Assembly: GCA_029379385.1 (NCBI GenBank)
Contig: CM055617.1
Location: forward strand, 8,742,001 to 8,806,000
From: Quillaja saponaria
Taxonomy: Eukaryota > Streptophyta > Magnoliopsida > Fabales > Quillajaceae
Direction of reading: 5' to 3'
Length of the DNA: 64,000 bases
Position 1 is the stretch's first letter, and every line of letters begins with the position of its first letter. The position numbers were made by a program, and so were the translations under genes. This document shows positions 50,216 through 60,758 of the stretch, piece after piece. A model generated the notes under the pieces. The model did not search any database, had not been told where the DNA came from, and saw only the letters and a program-made list of their open reading frames with translations.

Positions 50216-50960
50216 TTTTTAATATTCTACAATGCTATAATATTTTTTTACTTAGTGATTATGTGTGTCAGTCCTATTCATTTATATATATTTTAATTAA
50301 TTAATTTTTCTATTCAATCAAAAGCAAAAGTTATAATCTTGACTTAATTACACTTTTAATCTACGTAATGTAATTTTAAATTCAATTTACTTCTTATTGT
50401 TTTAATTAGTATAATTGAGTCTTCTCATGTTTCAATTTGATGTAATTAATTTTTTACTGTTAATTATCATTAATTAATCAATTAAGATCAATTAAGATGA
50501 GGTGGACAAACGGTTTCCGCCATACCCATTATATAGCGAATTAAAAATAGCCACATGACTTATATATAATATAGATAAGAACTAAATTAAAAGAAAAATA
50601 GTAATTTTTTTTTAAAATGTTTAAAAAAAGCCACTTCTTTTGTTCTCTCTTCCTCACCACCAATGTAGTTGCTCCCATAGTCACCACTATTCCTCCAATC
50701 CTCCCATTCCCCACTATTAGAAAACTTGCCCACAAAAATTTATTTTCACAAATTGACAGCACCAACAGCAACAAACAATAACCAATTTAAAAAACACAAG
50801 CAGACACGCAGGAAAAGGAATGAAGAAACCAAGAGCTAAGTATAAACCCTAATATTAACCATCTTTGGAGTTGGTAATTGCAAATCATAGAAATTGATGA
50901 TGCGGAAGATAGATATATCCGGCGAGTGAAAAATGTTGTATAAGAAGAAACGAGAGGAAT
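50216..50960. other. Unassigned sequence before OPT copy 3
   Basis: No gene recognised. It has a GC-richer patch at 50630-50950 with a minus-strand open frame of 77 codons that lacks motifs. The unit 2/3 junction falls at about 50965, where aaagaagttttacactg replaces the intron sequence of OPT copy 2. Confidence 0.4.
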
Positions 50961-51261
50961 ACAAAGAAGTTTTACACTGTGATATCTGCTTAAAGATGTT
51001 GGCTTCGGAATGACAATATCTTCTTATTGGTATTAATCTTCCACAAGTTTTCTTAAAACTTTGCAGATCATAGTCCTAAGTTTTTGCAACCTAAGTAATA
51101 TGGAAGAACTTAAGACCAGTATTACATCTATATATTTTGGTCCAGGAACTTTTCTTTTGTTGAATCCCCAATATAAGAGCTCTGCTCTGTGAAAGTCACT
51201 AAATTAAATTAGAACACCTTATGCTTATATTATCTAAGTATTATGTAACTGAATGCATTAC

Positions 51262-53310
51262 CTTCCATAGAAAAAAGCAACATGCGTAAGTGTAGCAGCA
51301 ATGGTCGCGAATCCAAGGCCATAAGTGAGAGCAAAGAACACACTTAGATGAATTCTTCCTTGCTTTTCATAACTGGCTAGATCAACCTCAAACTTGTCAT
51401 TTACAATGGATGGTATGTCGTATAGTTGACCTTGTGATGTAAACAAGTGTGAGGTGAAAATAGGAAATCTGTCCGCCATGGTACAGGTTTAGACCCCAGT
51501 ATGCTATGGGGATTACAAGGTAGACTATCAATGCATAGCCCACGAAAACGTTAGCAATAGCAAAGAAAGGGGAGATGAGGGGGCTGAACAAGAATGATGC
51601 CGCAGCAGTCCAGTCTAGTGTCAAGGCCCCAAGTCCAAGGCCTTGCATGCCTGAGCCAATCTGCTGAGCTGTGACTGACTTGGAAAATATCCAGCAGATC
51701 CATGATATGTTTGTGAGTGTTGAGAAGAAGTATCCAGGGATTCAAGTTCCATGAAAAACTGCAGACTAGAGCAATTACGAAGAATTTTGCTCGTGACATG
51801 CGCTGGTTATCCTTCTCGTGTAAAGCCCTGCCATATATATTTAAAACAAGACTTCAGACATAAGTTCATACACATTATATTGGAACGTCGTTGTGTGGTT
51901 TTTCTCTTCTAAGCATGTAGAATTGTAGATTTTATCAAGTGTGAATGTCAGGTATTGTTATATCCGGAATAAGGACATAAAGCTACATGGTTATCCAAAT
52001 ATTTGGAGGGTGTATTGCATGATAAATTTTTCAATAGCTCGAAACAGTTTGAAAGACGACAATGAATAGTAGATCTTGGAAGATGGTTAGATGTGTTACA
52101 TAATTATTGTAAGCACCAGGAGATAAATAGGTTATATAAAATTAAGGCCCACAGTGTACCATAATTTTCTAAATAAATAATTATAATTTCTGAAATTATT
52201 GAAGAGCCCCGTACTAACACATGAACTCATATCTTCTGTTCCAATATTGTGTCTCCCTTCTTAGTCCCTTACAATCAAAAAATGATACTTGACATCTTAA
52301 TAATTTTCTTACTAATCCCAACTTAACACTATTAAGATTTGTTTTCTTCTAAAAAATAAAATAAAAGAAACCTGCTAGTAAACCAGTCTTCCTTTCTTCC
52401 CTTTTGTTTTTACTTTTGTCATCTTCAACTGAAAAGGCAAAAACCAATCTTCGTCATGTAGCTGGCTAGAAGTTGTATGAATCAGTTTCAATTTCTATCT
52501 CTTTCTTCTTCTTTTTTTGTTCTTCTTTTTTTAATTTCTTCGTATCCTGTAAAGAATAGTAATTATTACATTTCACTAATATTTCATTCTCATTTTCATT
52601 CTAATTCCACAAAAATCATTTTTTACATATCAAACTAGTCCTAAGTGACTTTTGTTTTCTTTATCTACTAAATTTGTCCACAAAAGGAGCTGTCAGCTTG
52701 AATTTTCTACTATTTAATTATCTTATATATAAATGCATCATGCATGTATCTGTATGTTCCAAGAAAAAAGAAGAAATGAGGTAATTTTAGAAATAGAACA
52801 TGGTTTTAAAATCCCAATTAAATAATCAAATGACTACCAATTTGATAATAAAAAAAGAAGTAAAAAATACATTTTTTGAAGAAACTTATTTAATTATCTT
52901 AATTTGATAGTTTTTTTTTTCTTATACCTTAAGAGTGAAACCTGAACCAGAGTGTTGGGCCACCACATATGGGCTGGCTTCACCACGTACTTCCTCAATA
53001 ATCCAGGACCACGCAAAAATTTAAACTTTCGGAATTTGTTTGTGGGTAATACAGCAGCCATGAAATGACCGATGGGAAGAGTGGCGACCTGAACTGTGAT
53101 TTGTGTTATAACGAGTGGTTCAGTCCGGTAAGCGAAGAATTGGTTGAAGAAGGATAACTGAGAACATGAGAAAAGACCCAAGAACCACATTCGGAATGTC
53201 CAGACCTATAGATACGGGTCGTCGGTATTGGTAACTGTTAGCCGGACTTCTTCTATGGGAGATACCTCATCTTCACCTATGAAGGTGCCGTTAGTGGGGA
53301 TTGGTTCTTC
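51262..53310 (-). pseudogene. Oligopeptide transporter (OPT), copy 3, remnant
   Basis: Exon 3 (51827-51262) is recognisable but is 566 nt against 564 in the intact copy, with two 1-nt insertions (near 51478 and 51740). Exons 4, 5 and 6 are absent: the homology begins in intron 3, just past exon 3, at about 50965. At 52928-53300 the exon 1 N-terminal half ([28 protein letters not shown]) runs into an exon 2 remnant ([20 protein letters not shown]) with the NPG region and intron 1 deleted. A TAG interrupts exon 1 near 53203, and the start codon region is gone. Confidence 0.88.
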
Positions 53311-53623
53311 TGGGAGATAGCCCATCTTCATCTATAATGGAGGGAGGAAAACTTGGGTGCACAAATGGCCTGGGTGAAAGCTGAGATTGTAAAGTGTAGT
53401 ATCCTAACTTCCAAGGTTGGAGGATTTGACTTTGGTGAGCAATGATTTGTGGATAATATAGAAGTCCCATTCATGTATGCCAATATTAAGTTTAGTAAAC
53501 TTATTTTACAATAATGTATTTGGACATATGACAGTTTTCTTATAGAATAGACGACAACCACAAAGGTGCAGCCTACAATGCGATTATGAAGCAGCTGTAT
53601 GCAGGTTATGGTATATATCTTTC

Positions 53624-54527
53624 TTTTTTTGCTAAGAAGTAATTCATTGAAAGAGACCAAAAGATACAAGGTGGGACTTCTCTAAGGAGCCCGCATGCTG
53701 GATACAAAGAGAAACATCACCACTGATATGGTTACAAGAAGCCCAGTGAGCTAAATTAGTAGCACATACTATTGGCTATCCTACTTACTTTTTTGGCAAC
53801 CCAAATAAAATTCAAATTAAGTACTAAGAGAGTGTCTGCAATGGTAGGCTCAATAAGCCAATCAGGGTATCTGGCAGGGGAGTTAAGAGCAGTTATAACA
53901 ATAGAGCTTGCACTTTCTAAAATATTGGACATTACTGCTGGACTTCTGAATAAGAGAAGCTGCAAGCTTGCAAGCTTCTGCTTCTAAGATAGTACTATTA
54001 GAAGTTCTGGTTTGCTCAGTAAAAGCATGGATCACAGAGCCTGTATAGTCTCTAGCAATTGCCGCAATCCAATAGCCATCCTCACTAGAAAAAGCTCCAA
54101 AGTTAATTTTGATCCATCCTTGTAGAGGAGGAGACCAATTGTCTGCAATGAGTGGTCTACATGGATTCAGAGAGGAGTGATAACAATTCATCAAATCTCT
54201 TCTTAATTTGGAAGCTAAGTCTGTGAGGTTCTGGTCTGGTGAAATTTTGATTGTGCACAGCTTGGTTCCTGTAAAACCAGTGTGAGTCAATGACAAGAGA
54301 GGCATAACTCATAAATTGCCTGTTATCAAGGCCTAAAGTTGATGATATTGTCCCTTTTGTTTATAAGGAAGCCAAACCATTCCTGAGCATTTAAGTGAGA
54401 GAAAGCATTAATCTGAATACCCCAAGGTAAGATGATCCAAAGCTTCCTCGTGAAATCAGAAAAGGATGTGGTTCATATTTTCCTCAAAATGGCCACATAG
54501 AGGACAGGAAGTGTCCAGTTGAATACC
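53624..54527 (-). mobile_element. 5'-truncated LINE with 16-bp target duplication
   Basis: Identical 16-bp flanks (atggtatatatctttc) lie at 53608-53623 and 54528-54543. The minus strand starts inside a zinc-binding reverse-transcriptase tail domain (LDTSCPLCGHFEENMNHILF). It continues to a LINE-associated RNase H domain (GWIKINFGAF, GYWIAAIARDYTGSVIHAFT, LEAEACKLAASL at about 54130-53940). It ends in a T-rich run on the plus strand, which is its poly-A tail. Frameshifts and the truncation make it dead on arrival. Segment A lacks it. Confidence 0.85.
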
Positions 54528-54789
54528 ATGGTATATATCTTTCCAAATATTCAATTGGATTTTGGAATATTTTAGCATTGTATTGTTTGTCTTTCTGCAT
54601 TGAAATTTCAACATACAATAAATATAAGGGAAATGGATCATGACCTATTTTTTGTTTTTTGTTGTTGCTGGTAATGGATCTTAAGCACTTGATTTGACAA
54701 TCTTGCATATATAGCGAGTGGGCTTTGTCCATATAATATCATTTGACAGGCCACCAAATTCACATAATTGGTTCGCTTAACTCGTAAAA

Positions 54790-56080
54790 ATATTGTATAA
54801 ATTTACAGTTTAAGTGCACTTACAATAACAACAAAATATTGATAATCATAATTAGATCTGTTACAACATGAGCTATAACTTCATTCATTCTAACTAAAAG
54901 TAAACTAAATCGATAACTATACTTTCTTTTTTTTTATCAATAGGGATAAATCTCCACCATAGGAGTTATAGCGATCCAAAATTACTCGTATGATACTTTA
55001 TATCAAAGAGAGGAGCAAATCAAATCAACTCCACTACAACTCCAAAAAAGTGAGAAATAAGAAATTTCAAGATGGTAATATATATATGATATAGGGTCCC
55101 CATCCCCTTTTTATTATGTTTCTTTTTTAAAATTGTTTTTTCTTTGGTTCGTAGGAAGCTCATTGGATTTACGAGCATACATAATGTGAGATTTTCTTTT
55201 TGGTTTGTTTGGTTGATTAGATACACAATGGGAGTTAGCTATCTGCCTTCCCATAAATCTCCCTTCCTAAGTGAAGGCAAGATTCAATCCTATATTCTTT
55301 GATATAAAACACCAAAAAGCTTTACTAGTTTAACCAACTAGCACTTTCCATGATGTTCTTAGTTTTACAATCTTTGTTCTATTTGAAAAAATATCATACT
55401 CTAAAAATCAATTGAATCCTTTATAACATTTATTTTCTTTGGAAATTTACCATAACATTAATTACTCAAAAAAAATAAAATTCATAAACATGCAACGAGG
55501 GTGTTTGTATTTGGTATAATCAAATATTCTACATGTTTAGTTTTTGGTTAGAGATTTTCTAGAATTATAATCAGATTATTTTTCCTTCTTTTTTTTTTTT
55601 CTTTTGTTTATAATCAGAAAAAATAAGTAAGGATTCGATGGATGCTTATTTTTTTCTGCTTATAATCAGACTTGATCAAGTAATATGTTATACTTATTAT
55701 TTTTACAAATAACACCTAAATATCCTTAATTCACCATCCATAACTTAACTCAAGTACCCTTTTTGATAATTTAATAGAAAATAATCAACCTATACAGTTA
55801 TTTTGTCAAACAATTATAATAGACTTTTAAAATTATGTTATAAGTCGTATATAATGTTTTTGTAAAAGTGACTTACAATGTGATTAATAAAAATTAATTA
55901 ACTAAATAATTATTTTAATCAGATTGTAAGCTATTTTACTAAATATTATATACAACTTATAATAAGATTATTTTAAAAGCGATTATAATAAGTAATTATA
56001 CATAATATAATTATTTTAAAAATTGTTTATACTAATCTGTATATAATATAATTATTTTAAAAATTAATTTTGAGCAGTTA
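54790..56080. other. AT-rich stretch within segment B
   Basis: No gene seen. Between 55800 and 56060, loosely repeated motifs (ttataa-t-gattattttaaaa) give a low-complexity, quasi-tandem texture. Confidence 0.45.
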
Positions 56081-56911
56081 AGTGAAATCTCTATATATGC
56101 ACAAAATAAAAATGAAAAATTGATGTTGTAAATACATCTTGATTGAGAAATCAAGTGAGTCAATACAAAAATGGCTCATGGATATAGATCGATGGTACGT
56201 TCTAATTATTTATTATGCGTTAACTATTATTTAAACCAAAAAAATAAAATTAAAATTCCCATTAATTCTAGTACATGTGCATGATTCCGGCCTGTTCTAA
56301 ATATGCAAAAGAAACATTACAAAAAATAAAAAATCTGTAATCCTTCTTCCATACTTCAAGGGAAAAAACATATTTGCTTACCAAATAAAAATAAATAAAT
56401 AAATCAAGGATTTATTTTCAAAATATTCCAAAACACAGAATCCAATCCAATTACTAATTTCTTTATTTGCGCTTTAATTCTTGGAATCTCTGTGCATACA
56501 TGCATATTTTAACCAATTTTTTTATTTAGCAGTCAAGTATGTTCGGACTAGCTTATACACACATCGACTAATCATCTTTCAGTTTGGTCAAAAGCAGGTC
56601 CATCCATGTCGAAAATAGAAAATCAATGAAAATTTCACTTGCATGGCCTCCCTTGAGAGGATTCAAATCCCATGAAACTAATGAAGAGAGTACTTATTCT
56701 TATAATAACCAAGTCAACCCTTAAAGTTTTAAGTGATTTTCTTTAGTGTTATATATTTTTTAGTATAGGTGATAATAATTTCAGTACTATATAATTAATT
56801 ATTATTATTCTATTAATAGAACTGGAAAGATGGATTAGTCAAAGTGGATATAAACTAACCATCACCCCCAAAAAACCTACACATTGTACCAAAAATATTA
56901 TTCAAAACCAA

Positions 56912-56960
56912 ATGGCTAAAGCAACAGCTTTCTTGATAGCCTTCTTAGTTATTGCACTCG
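56912..56960 (+). other. Candidate signal-peptide exon
   Basis: ATG at 56912 opens MAKATAFLIAFLVIAL, a short basic start followed by a hydrophobic core, and ends at a splice donor (CTCG/GTAATT). Plant small secreted Cys-rich peptide genes (defensin-like and related) commonly begin with such an exon. I could not find a matching Cys-rich second exon downstream, so this may be a relic. Similar, damaged starts occur at 50190 and possibly 57935. Confidence 0.3.
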
Positions 56961-57160
56961 GTAATTAGTTCTGTCTTCCTCTCTCTCATTGTTGATAAGC
57001 TTCAACTCAATTGATAATAATATATAAAAAGATTATATTGTTAACTTTAACGGTAATTATCAAGAAATTGGCCATACATATATACTACAAGTAATATAAT
57101 TAAATTATCTAAAATATAGGACAGCTTGATTGCATTAGCATTTGTGTGAAAATGAAAATA

Positions 57161-57310
57161 ACCACCGAAGTGTTTTGGTGGGGTGGTAAGGCTTGTGCCT
57201 TCCTTTCAAAAGGAGGTGATCGAGTCTTCGTTAGATGAGTGGGCATGCTTTAGTATGGGGCGATTGAACTCTGGTTCACATTTTTTCTCTTCAATTAAAA
57301 ACAATAAAAA
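57161..57310 (+). mobile_element. SINE-like insertion
   Basis: Inserted relative to segment A (break after gaaaatgaaaata, near 49120). It contains tRNA-like ggtggtaaggcttgtgcc and, about 25 bp on, ggtgatcgagtc, which resemble RNA polymerase III A and B boxes. It ends in an A-rich tail. Box matches are imperfect. Confidence 0.4.
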
Positions 57311-58169
57311 TTTGTAACTATCAAGTTTTTTTTAAGAAGAGATCATTTTCAAGATGATGTCTTTAGTTTTAAACCTGGATTCTGTAACTAGATTCTTTAG
57401 CAGAGAATCACTAACCCATTTTGACTAAGCTCAATCACTGTTGGTTAAGATTCATATTCTTAATTATATACAATTATTTCTATGAAATATTTGTGATGAT
57501 GATGATGTTGATATAGGTAGAAAATAGAAAATTATTATCTTAGTTGTAGGAAAGAGAGAGGGGGGGAATTTTTATACACTGAACGACCCATCAGATTCCA
57601 AACAATTAATATATTAGCCACCAAATATATTTTTTTATTTCTCTCCTGATCATGACTGGAATAAAAAGATTATAAAATATTTGCTTAGTTTGTTAATTTC
57701 ATCTCCCATGATCAAAAATGTCAAAATTGAACACTCGGTGCTTTTGGTTGGCCTCCTACGGCACCAAAATCTAGTGGTTCAGTCTTGCTGCACGATAAAA
57801 AAGTTTTTGTGGGGTTTCCAATGCATCAAAAACAAAATTATAATCTTTTTATATATGCGCCAAAATTAAGACTTTTCTAGTTGTAAGTTTTTTTTTATGA
57901 ATGAGTATTCTCACACTTTTTACACCAAACCTAAAGAGGCTGAAGCAGCTTTCTTGGTGGACTACTCTCAAGCCCAAATTGACCAGGAACATATGGACTA
58001 GAGAAAGTGTTGGATTCAGTTGATTCCAAGTTGGATAATTCAAGTCCAAAGCTGAAGCAAATGGGCCTCTTTTGATGAAGAATATGATTTGGCTAGATTC
58101 CCTCTCCGGCTCTCCCTCTCTTTGTTGTGAAATTCCTGTTTTAGGCATGATTTTGAATTTCACACTTGA

Positions 58170-59510
58170 GAAGGTGCTTTGCACATTAGGGAATGAGATT
58201 TCTATTAGACCTATTTTAATACGGCATGAATGATTTTTGTCAAAATAGTGTGGAAATGAAATGTAGATGGAATGATCATTTTATTTTATTATTTAGTAGA
58301 GCTTGTGAGAAATAATTATTCTATTTATTTATTTATTTATTTTCTATGTAAATTATTTATATATATTTCATAATTTTTGAAAAAAAATTATATTATTAAT
58401 TGAATATTACTTATATTTATTTTATTATTATTTATTATTATTATTATTTAATATATTAATATTTTATTTAAAAATTACTTAGCTAATTTATTTATTTATA
58501 ATTAATTATAATTATACTATTTACTATGATATGAAGGGTATTTTTTTCATTTGACTAAAATAAATTGATTTTTTTAATATATATTTTATATAAATTCATA
58601 TTATTTAATGAGATATGAAAGGTATTTTGGTCATTTGACTAAATTAATATATTTATTAATTAATCCATTTATTTATAATATAAGTATTTTATTAATATTC
58701 AATTTTTTATTTAATCATTTATTTTATGTGCTATAATTTTTATTTTATTTTTTTGTTCATTTAACTGAACTAAACCGATTCCATAAAAATAGGAATGAGC
58801 AATCCTACCTCCTAGGTGGGTTTGAGGATTCCTACTTCTATGAAATAAAATGGCTATAATGGAATGAGTATTCTGAGGCTAAAAATAGTATCAAACAAAA
58901 TGATGTTTATTTTCATAAAATCATGCATGAAATAGAATGGTCATTCATACATCCCAAACTAGATCTTAGGGTTAGTTTGAAACACATGAATAATTTTTGC
59001 TAAATTAGAATGAGAATAAAATATTATGGAATGGAATGATTATTCCATTATATTATTTGATAGCATCAATGAGAAATAGCGTTACATTTCATTTATTTAT
59101 CTGATATGCATTTTTTAGATATGAAATGATATAAAAATTATACTAAAATGGAAAAAATATCCATAAATAGGTAAAGTAATAAAATATAAATCATTTATGA
59201 AATTTATATATATTTTTAATTTATTTTATCTTTATATTTTTAGTATTACTTATATTTATTTTATATATTTATTAATATTAATATTTTAGTTTAAAATTGG
59301 TTAACTAATTTTATTTATTTTACATTACTTAATCATTTATAATTATATTATTTATTATGATATGAAAGATATTTTAGTCATTTGACTAGAATGAATTTAA
59401 TTATTATTATTTTTAAATACAAATTTTTTATTTTTTATTATTTAATGTGATATAAAAAATATTTTTGTAATATAATTATTGTTTAACTTAATTAATTGTA
59501 TTTATTATTA
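58170..59510. repeat. Dispersed and tandem AT-rich repeats
   Basis: The sequence at 58200-58480 recurs at about 58990-59290 (catgaat-atttttg-caaa-tag, gaaatgaaatg, gagaaata). A shorter motif, gatatgaaaggtattttggtcatttgac, occurs near 58530, 58610 and 59358. No coding potential. Probably a degraded non-autonomous transposon with internal duplications. Confidence 0.5.
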
Positions 59511-60360
59511 TTTTATTAATCTACAACCGATTCCCTTATTCTTACTTATCTTGTGCTATATTAAACCTTCAAAATTTTGGTAATGGTGAATTTTTGGCCA
59601 TAATCACAATGCCAAGTGTCACGGGATCATTACTCAACTCCCAAGCAAGCCAAGCTCAAACTGAAACACATCTAATTGCTAAAGACATTTTACCTTAAAT
59701 ATGAAGAAGAAAAAAACAGTTTTGAAAAAGATATTCATGAATTTGTTGACATCAGTGTTCACTAATTTGAGTTCCTTATATCTTTTACATCTAATAGCTT
59801 TTTTTATGTTTTTAACATATAACATGAATTAATAGGCTATTTTAATACTTTCTTTTTATCCTTCCTCCTTCTACTCCTTCCTTTCTTCTCTCTAGAAAGT
59901 AAAAACAAAAACAAAAGAAAAGGAAGAAAGAAAATTACACATAAATAAAATTTATGAAAAATTTTAAAAGTAATAAATTATGGAATCAAGTAGAAAGAGA
60001 AAGGATAGAAGAGAGATGAAGGTTCATTTAAATGTGATTAACTAATAATAATAAAAATTATAATGTTAGGAGAGAAGAAAGGAGACAAAGCATTGTTATT
60101 CAAAATATTAAAATAGAGTTTTTTATTTATTTATTAATTTAGGTTTGTCCGTAAAAGAATAGAAAGATATTAAAGCAGAAAATTTCATCCATTGATAATA
60201 AATAATTATAAATGACTCAAATTTAATATAAAATTTTAATTTTTACAAAATGTCAATAGATTTTTATACAAAATAATAATAACTTTTTAAAAAGAAAAAC
60301 AAATTTGGGCACAGACTCAGCACATAAAGCCATACTAATGAAGGGTGATATTGAAAAGAA
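59511..60360. other. Intergenic, no gene seen
   Basis: AT-rich sequence upstream of the HSP70 gene. No motifs stood out apart from poly-purine runs near 59900-60100. Confidence 0.5.
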
Positions 60361-60424
60361 AGTTAGCTACGTCTCTACAAACTTCTTTCTCAAGAAAATG
60401 AGAAACAAAAGGCAGTCGAAGCAC

Positions 60425-60679
60425 CACGTGGCTACTCTACATAAGTTAACAACCTCCCGATGTCCCCGAACCGCAATTCATTGAAGCTATTACGATATCA
60501 GTGGGTGAAAAGGTAAAAAGCAAAAGTATTCGGTCTAAAATATAAAATAGGAAAATTAATTACGACGTCGTTTTTCTCATAAGATTTATGATCTAGAACC
60601 TTCTTTTCTTTCTCATCTTTCGCTGGAATAATCTTCCAATCCCTTCTTTTCTCATCGCCACAAAAACCCTAAACCCTAA
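60425..60679 (+). promoter_or_regulatory. Promoter/5' UTR elements of mitochondrial HSP70
   Basis: In order: a G-box (accaCACGTG-type, CACGTG at 60425-60430), a TATA-like TATAAAAT (60541-60548), an ACGT core (attACGACGTCG, about 60561), and a near-perfect heat-shock element ATCtaGAAccTTC (60591-60603, one mismatch). A telo-box AAACCCTAAACCCTAA follows at 60664-60679, then a CT repeat just before the start codon. Telo-boxes are common in plant genes for housekeeping and organelle proteins. The heat-shock element lies downstream of the TATA box, so its role is uncertain. Confidence 0.45.
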
Positions 60680-60758
60680 AAATAAAAACACTCGCAACCC
60701 CCACAGTGTCTTCATCGAGATCCCGTCTCTCTCTCTCTCACCTGATTCTTTTTCGGCC

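Larger units (their letters stand above)
53440..57950. repeat. Duplicated segment B (paralog of 47385-50215)
   Basis: The same ordered blocks as segment A are present, lengthened by insertions: a LINE at 53624-54527, a SINE-like element at 57161, and extra AT-rich sequence at 55100-56070. Together with OPT copies 2 and 3 it shows that the OPT gene and its upstream flank were duplicated as one piece. Confidence 0.75.

Noticed and set aside
57849..58184. Minus-strand frame of 111 codons.
   Set aside because: Less AT-rich than its surroundings, but no recognisable domain, not conserved in segment A, and no splice partners.
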